From: a bacterium
GTDB lineage: Bacteria > Margulisbacteria > Marinamargulisbacteria > JAAEMD01
Length of the DNA stretch: 5,619 bases
Assembly (NCBI GenBank): GCA_024225875.1
Contig: JAAEMD010000228.1
Coordinates: 1 to 5,619 of the forward strand
Direction: 5' to 3'
Part shown: positions 1 through 5,619 of the stretch, one piece after another
How positions within the stretch are numbered: the first letter of the stretch is position 1
Layout: every line of letters begins with the position of its first letter
The notes under the pieces: generated by a model
What the model saw: the letters and a program-made list of their open reading frames with translations, nothing else
What the model was told of the DNA's origin: nothing
The model's database searches: none
Translations under genes and position numbers: made by a program

Positions 1-2813
1 ATATAAAGTTTATATTTCTCAATAGTCTCCATAAAACCACCAGGCAAGGGGATCCCCTGTTCTATCCTGGTACCATCAATCAGCAGAAGAGGCCTGTCAT
101 ACTTACCGTCATTAAGTTTAAACAGTTTATTCAGCATGCCGGTACGCATGATTTCACGGCGCCAGTACACTTCAGCGGCCTTCTCTTTTTCCTTTATACT
201 CAACTTTTTCAATTGATCATTTACAGCTTCTTGAATTTTACCCAGAGTCTCAAGGGCTGGCTGGATAACGGTACCGGCACCGGCTTTTCTGTATTCATTA
301 TTTTGAGAATCTTTATACTTTTTAAGGGCTGTTATTATACTTTTAATCTTGTTCTTAACAACAGACAGCTTCTCAAAAGGAAGTTTAATAATTTTATCCA
401 CTACCGCATTGTTGAGTTTACATTTATTATTAACGTCCATGATTTCATATTTATGATGATCAATAGTAATACTATTGTATGCTTTAATGATTTTACTTCC
501 TTCCTTTATACCGGAAACAACTTCATCAGCAGCTGTAACAACATTGTTAATATTTTCTGAATCAAATATCCTTTTAGCCTTATTAAGGATCTCTCTGTCC
601 TCATTCAAAGACAGGTTGAAACTCTGGTTGTTTATACTTATATTCTTATTTTTTATGCTCGTTAAAGATTTTACATCATCCAGATCTTTAATAAATTGAT
701 GATTATCAAGCTTATTTCCCTCAATAATATTCACAAGACTCTCTGCTGTTGGAAGGGTCTGCGCCAGCTTAGTACCGTCAATCAGCAGAAGAGGCCTGTC
801 ATACTTACCGTCATTAAGTTTAAACAGTTTATTCAGCATGCCGGTACGCATGATTTCACGGCGCCAGTACACTTCAGCGGCCTTCTCCTTTTCCTTTGTA
901 CTCAACTTTTTCAATTGATCATTTACAGCTTCTTGAATTTTACCCAGAGTCTCAAGGGCCGGCTTGATAACGGTACTGGCGCCGGCTTTTCTGTATTCAT
1001 GATTTTGAGAATCTTTATACTTTTTAAGCTGATTAATTTCATTATCAATAGAACCCTTAACTTCCTTAAGTTTTTTAAGATCAAAAGTTCTCATATTATC
1101 AAGTGCCTTATAATTTATCTGGAAAGGGTTTTGATCATAACTTTTAAAGGCATACGCTTGCAGAACGTTAAAATTTAAAAAGTACTTCAGCTGCAACATG
1201 TTATCGCTTTTTATTATATCAATACCATCCTGCCTGCCCTTAGCTATCAGATCAGTTACGATAACAACCTGCTCAACATTTTCATATATCAGCACCTTTT
1301 CTTTAGCATCAGCAAGTATGGCTTTATCATTATGTGAAGACAGGTCCAGCTTCTTGTTATTAATCTCCAGTATGCCATTATCCTTATCCAGGATCTCCTC
1401 AATTTTATCTTTAGCAGTATTAAAATCTACAGTAAGGTCACAATTGTAAAAATCACTGTGCCCTGTAAGATCGAGAAAAACATTGATGAGTGGAATACCG
1501 TTATCCAGAGTATAATTGTTACAAAGCTTAAGAGGTTTATTATATTTAGAGCCATTTGCTGTAAATATCCTGGAAAACAGCCCTGTAGTTGCTAATTCCT
1601 CTCGAACATAAGCTATCGCAGCTTTTTGCTTTTCCAGTTCATTCAAATCATTAAGTTTATTGATAAGCTCAGCTTTAATTTTGTTAAGAGTCTCAATGGC
1701 AGGTTTTGTAACAGAATTGATACTGTTACTTATATTAATATTGTTATCAGTATAGCCTGAAAGTCCATTTACTGCCTTATTAATACCAGCAATGACTTTT
1801 TCAAGCTTATTAAGCGAAATTTTAAAAATCTTATTATACACTTCATAGTTTATATTGAATGGGTTGTGGTTATTTGTGGCAGAAAAAACCTGATTATCAC
1901 TAAAGTCCAGCAGATCATAAGTTTTATTTCCAACAGTAATACTCTGGCAACTTTTAATTTTTAAAAGACCCTTACGTTTACCAGCAACTATATCTACAGC
2001 CAGGTCAGCAATACAGTCCACTTTTTCTTTTTTAAAGACCTGCTCTTTAGCCTTTACAAATATATTCCTGTCACTATCAGAACCAAAGTCCAGCCTCTGT
2101 CCACTACAGTTAAAAGTCTGTTTTTTTTCCAATTGTTCCGGGTTATCCTTGATAGTTTTAAGAGTGTTTTTATCAAACATCTGAATCATTTCATAATCGG
2201 CTTCAGCAATATTAGATTTTATATTTAGAACAGCCTCCTGTTGATTCATTTGATCAAGTACGACAGAACTCTTTTTAAGGTTAAGCGGTTTAACAGGCGG
2301 CCCTTCAAACAACCATCGCAGGTTTTGTTCAACTTCCCCTCGCCAGTAAGCCAGGGCATGATTTTTTTTATTTACTTCAACTTTATATACACCCAGTCTT
2401 ACAGCTGTTTTAGAATTAATAGTTTTTCTAAATTTATTGTCATTAAAAACCTGAGAAGTTGTAAGATAAGGTGTTATTCGTCTGAATTTATAAAACACCA
2501 CTTCCTTTAAGCTGTCAGGAATATAGTCAGTATCGTTAAAAGCCCTGCAGTGTTTGAATGAAGATAATGTATAGCCGGGAGAAGATTTAGATGCAGCACA
2601 AAAGGATTTCTTTGTATCCATCATTAGAAACCTGTCTGTAATATTCAGATGTAAAAGATCTGCTGGCGGGCTTACCGGTGGAGAATAATATTTATTTTTA
2701 TAGTTATAATTATTTACCAGACTACCGGTAGTTTTATTACCGGCAAACGAACCCTTATTATAGCCAGCAAACAACCTCACTGGCATGCCTGTATGCAATG
2801 CTGCTCTCTGCAC
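1..2813 (-). CDS. Large tandem-module protein of unknown function, 3' end outside the window
   Basis: I do not recognise the family. The frame is open for 937 codons from a GTG at 2813 and leaves the window without a stop. From about residue 151 the protein is a tandem array of modules of 246, 247 and 234 residues plus the beginning of a fourth. Shared landmarks are an opening helix with A..YWR.E (Trp157, Val403 replacing Trp, Trp650, Trp884), then KY..PL.L (KP.NL in the first copy), an AK-containing helix after D..I, a NPF.INY segment (from residues 317 and 562), and KPA.ETL (from residues 370 and 617; QPA.ETL in the third copy). No signal peptide or membrane segment is visible; composition is Asn/Lys/Asp-rich and mostly helical. 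GTG is chosen because an in-frame TAA directly precedes it, TAAGG lies 7 nt upstream, and residues 3-15 resemble the module opening. An ATG at 2786 is the alternative, without a ribosome site. A structural or secreted repeat protein is possible, but that is inference. Confidence 0.9.
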   Translation of the reverse strand, partial: MQRAALHTGMPVRLFAGYNKGSFAGNKTTGSLVNNYNYKNKYYSPPVSPPADLLHLNITDRFLMMDTKKSFCAASKSSPGYTLSSFKHCRAFNDTDYIPDSLKEVVFYKFRRITPYLTTSQVFNDNKFRKTINSKTAVRLGVYKVEVNKKNHALAYWRGEVEQNLRWLFEGPPVKPLNLKKSSVVLDQMNQQEAVLNIKSNIAEADYEMIQMFDKNTLKTIKDNPEQLEKKQTFNCSGQRLDFGSDSDRNIFVKAKEQVFKKEKVDCIADLAVDIVAGKRKGLLKIKSCQSITVGNKTYDLLDFSDNQVFSATNNHNPFNINYEVYNKIFKISLNKLEKVIAGINKAVNGLSGYTDNNINISNSINSVTKPAIETLNKIKAELINKLNDLNELEKQKAAIAYVREELATTGLFSRIFTANGSKYNKPLKLCNNYTLDNGIPLINVFLDLTGHSDFYNCDLTVDFNTAKDKIEEILDKDNGILEINNKKLDLSSHNDKAILADAKEKVLIYENVEQVVIVTDLIAKGRQDGIDIIKSDNMLQLKYFLNFNVLQAYAFKSYDQNPFQINYKALDNMRTFDLKKLKEVKGSIDNEINQLKKYKDSQNHEYRKAGASTVIKPALETLGKIQEAVNDQLKKLSTKEKEKAAEVYWRREIMRTGMLNKLFKLNDGKYDRPLLLIDGTKLAQTLPTAESLVNIIEGNKLDNHQFIKDLDDVKSLTSIKNKNISINNQSFNLSLNEDREILNKAKRIFDSENINNVVTAADEVVSGIKEGSKIIKAYNSITIDHHKYEIMDVNNKCKLNNAVVDKIIKLPFEKLSVVKNKIKSIITALKKYKDSQNNEYRKAGAGTVIQPALETLGKIQEAVNDQLKKLSIKEKEKAAEVYWRREIMRTGMLNKLFKLNDGKYDRPLLLIDGTRIEQGIPLPGGFMETIEKYKLY
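70..326 (-). repeat. 257-bp near-identical direct repeat, copy B
   Basis: This is the second copy of the 772-1028 sequence, encoding roughly residues 830-915 of the same protein. On its left the reading continues as RIEQGIPLPGG, whereas copy A continues as KLAQTLPTAE, so the border is sharp at DGT. Because the offset is a multiple of three, recombination between the copies would remove or add one module without breaking the frame. Confidence 0.96.
772..1028 (-). repeat. 257-bp near-identical direct repeat, copy A
   Basis: This stretch matches 70-326 at an offset of exactly 702 bp (234 codons), with 8 differences over 257 bp by my count (about 97 percent). It encodes roughly residues 596-681, covering the end of one module (LKKYKDSQ, KPALETLGKI) and the start of the next (YWRREIMRTGMLNKLFK, DRPLLLIDGT). 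Four of the eight differences change an amino acid (His/Asn, Ser/Gly, Lys/Gln, Thr/Ile) and four are silent. Similarity stops abruptly on both sides. Confidence 0.96.
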
Positions 2814-2819
2814 TTAAAT

Positions 2820-2826
2820 TCCCTTA
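2820..2826 (-). promoter_or_regulatory. Ribosome binding site that decides the GTG start
   Basis: On the minus strand TAAGGGA lies here, with TAAGG complementary to the end of 16S rRNA. Six bases (ATTTAA) separate it from the GTG at 2813, a good spacing. The in-frame ATG at 2786 has no comparable purine-rich site at the right distance, which favours GTG as the start. Confidence 0.6.
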
Positions 2827-2843
2827 TTATTTGAGATAATATT

Positions 2844-2872
2844 AGTATAAAATAAACACCACTATATCCCAA
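2844..2872 (-). promoter_or_regulatory. Sigma70-like promoter of the modular-protein gene
   Basis: On the minus strand a -35 box TTGGGA (2872-2867) and a -10 box TATACT (2849-2844) are separated by exactly 17 bp. Transcription would start near 2837, leaving a leader of only about 24 nt that contains the ribosome site. An A/T-rich stretch, with ten consecutive T on this strand (2908-2899), lies upstream and could act as an UP-like or curved element. Assignment is by consensus matching only. Confidence 0.55.
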
Positions 2873-2887
2873 AATAGCACAACTTGT

Positions 2888-2908
2888 ATGCAAAATGCAA
2901 AAAAAAAA
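2888..2908. repeat. Tandem heptamer ATGCAAA x2 running into an A10 tract
   Basis: ATGCAAA occurs twice back to back (2888-2894, 2895-2901) and merges into ten consecutive A (2899-2908). A second tract of nine A lies at 2951-2959, with its centre about 51 bp away, close to five helical turns. Such placing can curve DNA. The position just upstream of the minus-strand -35 box suggests an influence on that promoter, which is inference. Confidence 0.45.
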
Positions 2909-2976
2909 GCAGAATTTAACAAAATACGCCAAAGTCAGGCTCGCTGCCACAAAAAAAAATCAGACAAATACATATA

Positions 2977-2994
2977 TATCTATTTTTATAGATA
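2977..2994. repeat. Short perfect inverted repeat TATCTAT-TTTT-ATAGATA
   Basis: A 7-bp perfect stem encloses a 4-base loop. The stem is AT-rich and therefore weak, and neither strand has a proper T-run after it, so a terminator is unlikely. It may be a protein-binding dyad or simply chance in AT-rich DNA. Confidence 0.3.
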
Positions 2995-3041
2995 AAAATA
3001 TTTACGTAATTACAAAATACTGCTTCAAACGATCGGTCATA

Positions 3042-3050
3042 TGTTATAAT
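3042..3050 (+). promoter_or_regulatory. Perfect extended -10 box (TGTTATAAT), far upstream of the right-hand gene
   Basis: TGT followed by TATAAT matches the extended -10 consensus exactly. The -35 position (around 3022-3027, GCTTCA) is poor, as is often tolerated with extended -10 promoters. A start near 3057 would give the right-hand gene a leader of about 480 nt, or produce a separate short RNA. Expression is not shown by the sequence. Confidence 0.4.
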
Positions 3051-3110
3051 ATATAGATAAGCTTCAAATACATCATGAGATATCAATGTTTTAATGAAAC
3101 AGTCTGGCGG

Positions 3111-3138
3111 GAATATTTATAAGAACAGAATATTTATA
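3111..3138. repeat. Spaced direct repeat GAATATTTATA x2, 17-bp period
   Basis: GAATATTTATA is present at 3111-3121 and again at 3128-3138, identical over 11 bases. The pair lies about 55 bp downstream of the extended -10 box at 3042-3050. It could bind a regulator twice, but an AT-rich chance duplication is also possible. Confidence 0.4.
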
Positions 3139-3263
3139 GAAATTCAAAGCAACAGATTTATTCGTTAAGCACTAAATTATAGATACAATTAAAATCTCTA
3201 CCACACACCATACAAACAACAGCAAACACATATTCTGGGATAATACAAAAAATTAGAGGTGTC

Positions 3264-3311
3264 ATGTTTCAGCAAAAATCAAGATCTATAAAGTTGAAAC
3301 TAACGTACTGA
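3264..3311 (+). CDS. Possible 15-residue leader peptide, doubtful
   Basis: ATG at 3264 is preceded by GAGG four bases upstream (in AGAGGTGTC) and opens a frame of 15 codons ending in TGA. The peptide is basic and reads MFQQKSRSIKLKLTY. It shows no run of a single amino acid, so classic attenuation is not indicated. The KSRSI part resembles the MSRSI start of the downstream protein, and the DNA matches at about 12 of 15 positions, which may be chance or a remnant of a duplicated 5' end. Confidence 0.15.
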   Translation: MFQQKSRSIKLKLTY

Positions 3312-3414
3312 ACATGATGTTACAGCTGAATCACACAACTGCCAATAACCATGAGTAAAAAAACAATATATTTAGTTACATTTATTTGCTTTTTAATACG
3401 ATAATTATTTAGAA

Positions 3415-3444
3415 GAGCTGTTAATTATAATTATATCACAGCTC
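3415..3444. promoter_or_regulatory. Inverted repeat GAGCTGT...ACAGCTC, operator-like
   Basis: Perfect 7-bp arms (3415-3421 and 3438-3444) flank a 16-bp AT-only-but-one spacer that contains the palindrome TAATTATAATTA. The arms are more GC-rich than their surroundings, which argues for function. The element lies about 40-70 bp upstream of the candidate -10 box at 3484-3489, a usual place for a dimeric regulator to bind. No T-run follows, so it is not a typical terminator. Confidence 0.4.
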
Positions 3445-3480
3445 AAAACTGTAGAATTTTAATGATAGAAATAAGTGCTG

Positions 3481-3489
3481 TGCTATATA
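3481..3489 (+). promoter_or_regulatory. Candidate proximal extended -10 box (TGCTATATA)
   Basis: TGC followed by TATATA resembles an extended -10 element. The matching -35 position, near 3461-3466 (AATGAT), is poor. Transcription would start near 3496, about 44 nt before the ATG of the right-hand gene. A weaker alternative further upstream is GTTACA followed by TACGAT/GATAAT in the TTTAGTTACA...ATACGATAAT stretch around 3374-3404. Confidence 0.3.
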
Positions 3490-3522
3490 GAATATTATTT
3501 TAAAAATATCATATTCAAAAAC

Positions 3523-3528
3523 AGGAGG
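3523..3528 (+). promoter_or_regulatory. Ribosome binding site AGGAGG
   Basis: AGGAGG is a full-strength Shine-Dalgarno core. It sits 11 bases before the ATG at 3540, slightly longer than optimal but acceptable, and it supports this start over internal ones. Confidence 0.75.
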
Positions 3529-3539
3529 ACTGTTATAAA

Positions 3540-5619
3540 ATGTCCAGATCCATCAACTACGATAATAGTAACCGGAGAGTAAATAGAAGATCAGGAGCGC
3601 GAGGGCATATACCTGCTGCGCAAAATTTCGGGCTGAAAAACATTCTTGAAGATTTAGAAAGCAATTTTGAAATAGACACAAGTTTACAGAATAAATATCA
3701 AGATATTAAAAACGGCCGAGATGAAGACAATAAGAGAACCAGTCAAAAGAATTTATTTGAAGAGGCTGCCATCGAATCTGAATCATATAGTTCAAAACCT
3801 GACTCACATGTAAATTTAATGAGTCTCTGGCAAAACATCAGTAATTACCTGGAAAAAAACTCCACATCAATATCACCAGAATCAATACCAGCCAATGCCA
3901 TGAAATGGATTTTAGCATTAAGAATACAAAATACCAGTCACGAAAATAAAGCACATAAAATTGAGTCCCTGTTTCTTCCTTATCTTCATAAAAGTAATAG
4001 TGAATCTATTATAAAATATCTAAAAAAAATAACTGACCCTGAAGAAACTAAACAAACATTAAAAGATTTGTTCCAGAGCCATCATCTGGCACAAAAGGAT
4101 GCTGCCTTAAAGAAAATATTGAGAAAATTAATTTCAAAAGAAGATTTAAAAGAAATATGCGAACTCCTTTTTGATGAAATAGGAAAAACAGACAAAGCCT
4201 TGACTAACAACCTGATAATGAATTTAAGTTCTACCTTTGACGGAAGAAATAATGTTCCTGACTTCAGGGAAGTATTTGCCGAGGAATTTCAAAATAAAAT
4301 AAATGAGGCTCTTGAACAGGCCCAGAATCAACAACAGGCCCAGAATCCACAACAGCACCTGGATCAAGCAGGGGCCATATTAATACTTGATCCCTACCTG
4401 ACAAAAGCTACTCACTTAGAGGAACATAATAATTTTCAAGGCTATTTATTAGCAGCTCTATCTAAAGCGTCACGCAACATATGCAAACCTGAGTATAGAA
4501 CAAGTTTTGTACGGGAATACTGTATCAACCCTGCTATTGCTGCAGATATTTATAATACGACCCAGGAAACAAGTCAAAGCTTTTTAAATGAGATCTTTCC
4601 GATTAAAGATAGTGAACCAGATGTAAAATCCGGCAATGTCATAAAAAGAGTCAGCGATAAAGAACTACGTATTATCATCCAGATGACATTAAATGATATT
4701 GATAGTATTAATAATAATAGTATCTATAGGAATGATATACATCATACACGCGAAAATGCACTAAATAATAATATGCTTCATGGAAAAAATGCGTATTCTA
4801 AAATAGCCGATTATCTGGAGAATAAAACTCAAAATATAAAGAGTAACTCAGGCAAATATGATATTAATATCCTAAAGTCAATGTCAGCTTCTGATATTAT
4901 GGAAGTTAAAACTGGTACATTTGGCAAAAATAAAAACTTACATACAGCCATTGATGTTTTAAACTATTGGGTGAGGGTAGCTGAAAACATCGATAAGACC
5001 ATAGTTTATGGGAGCAACAGCAATGCTCTGACACATCTTTTTAAAGAAACCACCGGAGATATCGCAAACTGCCCTTATAACGCTCAAAGCTGTTGCAAAG
5101 ATTTCTCTGAATTGATTGATGATATGAAAAAAGGCATGCCCGGCCTTAACCTATTCGAGCGCTCAAGGGATCTTGAGAAAAAGCTTGAATTGCTCAAGAG
5201 TGACCTTGAACCAAAGATTAAGCAACTGCGCAAAGGCCCTGGTAAAAAAAACATGAAGAATGCTTTGTCAAATATAAAAGGTTTATCTACAGCTACTAAA
5301 AATATCACGGAGTTTTTACAGAATAAATATATAAAACCCATGCCTAGACAAACACATATTAAAGAAGCCTTAAAAAATAATAACACTGAAAGAGACCTTA
5401 TAAACAGGTATCTGAATGATTTAGAATTAAACATTACAAAAAGCATTGATAGTATTCAAGCAAAAAAAGCTGCCCGTTTAACGAACAATGAGACTGAGGC
5501 GTGGGTAATAGTTCAAAAGAAACTGAAGCTTCAAGCTCTGCTGACTAAAATAAAAAATTTAAAAGATAAAATCAATCGGGATGACTTAAATGTATCTACA
5601 GCCCGATTAATAGAAGATA
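3540..5619 (+). CDS. Large helical protein of unknown function, 3' end outside the window
   Basis: The frame is open for 693 codons from ATG 3540 and leaves the window without a stop. I do not recognise the family. Residues 1-25 are basic and low in complexity (RRVNRRSGARG), with no hydrophobic signal peptide. About residues 30-90 are acidic and polar. Residues 93-258 form a run of amphipathic helices (including Trp97 and Trp123). Residues 260-273 are Gln-rich from a DNA tandem repeat, and 387-413 are Asn-rich. A Cys cluster C-x6-CC lies at 511-519. From about residue 538 a highly charged helical part begins (RSRDLEKKLELLKSDLE), likely coiled coil. No membrane segment is visible, so a soluble protein is expected. 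It is divergent from the modular-protein gene across a 726-bp region. A secreted effector with an unstructured N-terminal signal is one idea, but the sequence does not prove it. Confidence 0.9.
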   Translation, partial: MSRSINYDNSNRRVNRRSGARGHIPAAQNFGLKNILEDLESNFEIDTSLQNKYQDIKNGRDEDNKRTSQKNLFEEAAIESESYSSKPDSHVNLMSLWQNISNYLEKNSTSISPESIPANAMKWILALRIQNTSHENKAHKIESLFLPYLHKSNSESIIKYLKKITDPEETKQTLKDLFQSHHLAQKDAALKKILRKLISKEDLKEICELLFDEIGKTDKALTNNLIMNLSSTFDGRNNVPDFREVFAEEFQNKINEALEQAQNQQQAQNPQQHLDQAGAILILDPYLTKATHLEEHNNFQGYLLAALSKASRNICKPEYRTSFVREYCINPAIAADIYNTTQETSQSFLNEIFPIKDSEPDVKSGNVIKRVSDKELRIIIQMTLNDIDSINNNSIYRNDIHHTRENALNNNMLHGKNAYSKIADYLENKTQNIKSNSGKYDINILKSMSASDIMEVKTGTFGKNKNLHTAIDVLNYWVRVAENIDKTIVYGSNSNALTHLFKETTGDIANCPYNAQSCCKDFSELIDDMKKGMPGLNLFERSRDLEKKLELLKSDLEPKIKQLRKGPGKKNMKNALSNIKGLSTATKNITEFLQNKYIKPMPRQTHIKEALKNNNTERDLINRYLNDLELNITKSIDSIQAKKAARLTNNETEAWVIVQKKLKLQALLTKIKNLKDKINRDDLNVSTARLIED
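4317..4352 (+). repeat. 18-bp in-frame tandem repeat (QAQNQQ / QAQNPQ)
   Basis: Two adjacent 18-bp units (4317-4334 and 4335-4352) differ by one base, which changes Gln to Pro. They encode residues 260-271 of the right-hand protein, a Gln-rich linker between two helical parts. Slippage or unequal recombination would change the linker length by six residues without altering the frame. Confidence 0.85.

Larger units (their letters stand above)
1..2363 (-). repeat. Tandem protein-module array (three complete modules and a partial fourth)
   Basis: Taking the Lys six residues before the conserved Trp as module start, the units are 2363-1626 (246 codons), 1625-885 (247 codons), 884-183 (234 codons) and 182-1 (partial). 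All are in the same frame. The first two are divergent from each other but keep the landmark motifs YWR/YVR, NPF.INY and KPA.ETL. The third keeps YWRRE and the A..V..G...G...I segment, but its NPF.INY position has changed. The fourth begins almost identically to the third. Order and spacing are conserved, so these are homologous modules rather than chance low-complexity similarity. Module borders are my choice; true domain borders may be shifted. Confidence 0.85.
2814..3539. other. Divergent intergenic region, no convincing gene
   Basis: These 726 bp separate the starts of the two divergent genes and are very AT-rich. All frames are broken by frequent stops; the longest starts I examined give peptides of about 15 residues. 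The region holds promoter-like boxes for both directions, A-tracts, two inverted repeats and a spaced direct repeat, listed separately. It is unusually long for a simple divergent promoter, so long leaders, a small RNA or decayed sequence are all possible. Confidence 0.7.

Noticed and set aside
213..560. Plus-strand open frame of 115 codons, with a similar frame at 696-1178
   Set aside because: Both lie antisense to the long modular gene. Their resemblance to each other comes from the 257-bp DNA repeat, and neither has a ribosome site or domain-like protein.
70..1028. Direct repeats considered as CRISPR or insertion-sequence ends
   Set aside because: There are only two long copies, they are coding and in frame, and they lack terminal inverted repeats, a transposase or short regularly spaced repeats.
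1198..1449. Plus-strand open frame of 83 codons with a hydrophobic product; likewise 475-699 and 2241-2510
   Set aside because: These are antisense shadows. The apparent hydrophobic runs arise from reading the complement of Lys/Asp/Asn codons.
2977..2994. Hairpin considered as a transcription terminator
   Set aside because: The stem is AT-only but for one pair, and no T-run follows on either strand; both genes also read away from it.
3075..3122. 15-codon frame beginning ATGAGATAT
   Set aside because: There is no ribosome site, and a frame this short is expected by chance.
3394..3404. TAATACGA resembles the start of a T7-type phage promoter
   Set aside because: Only the first eight bases agree; the following sequence does not match CTCACTATAG, and no phage polymerase context is visible.
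4965..5042. YWVR followed by LFK in the right-hand protein, resembling YWRRE...LF of the modules
   Set aside because: The Trp-to-LF spacing differs by about ten residues and the flanking motifs are absent, so homology between the two proteins is not supported.
5084..5446. Minus-strand open frame of 120 codons with Phe/Leu-rich product
   Set aside because: It is antisense to the coiled-coil-like part of the right-hand gene, and its hydrophobicity is the complement of Lys/Glu codons.

Overview
The window is AT-rich bacterial DNA dominated by two very long, divergently transcribed reading frames. Both run off the window, so both genes are incomplete at their 3' ends. The evidence for bacteria is the Shine-Dalgarno-like sites, sigma70-like promoter boxes and uninterrupted reading in the standard bacterial code. 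I see no tRNA, rRNA, CRISPR array, transposase or recognisable housekeeping gene, so the taxon cannot be fixed. Large soluble Asn/Lys-rich repeat proteins of unknown family are common in host-associated bacteria, but that link is inference only.

Left part (1-2813, minus strand): one open frame of at least 937 codons. It is built from tandem modules of about 234-247 residues: three complete, a fourth cut by the window edge, and a vestige of the module opening at the very N-terminus. At the DNA level, 257 bp of the module junction is nearly identical in two places (70-326 and 772-1028; 8 mismatches), while the sequence between and beyond has diverged. The preferred start is a GTG at 2813, directly after an in-frame stop, with a TAAGG ribosome site and a good sigma70-like promoter just upstream.

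Middle (2814-3539): a 726-bp divergent intergenic region without a convincing gene. It holds the promoter of the left gene, A-tracts, a tandem heptamer, two inverted repeats, a perfect extended -10 box, a 17-bp spaced direct repeat, one tiny ORF with a plausible ribosome site and a second extended -10 box close to the right gene.

Right part (3540-5619, plus strand): one open frame of at least 693 codons with an AGGAGG ribosome site. It encodes a soluble, mostly helical protein with a basic, low-complexity N-terminus, a short Gln-rich tandem repeat, an Asn-rich stretch and a charged, coiled-coil-like C-terminal part. I recognise no family.

The two genes share a control region and a similar base composition, so they may be co-acquired or functionally related. 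Nothing in the sequence proves that they work together. Other reading frames of 70-160 codons are antisense shadows of these two genes.
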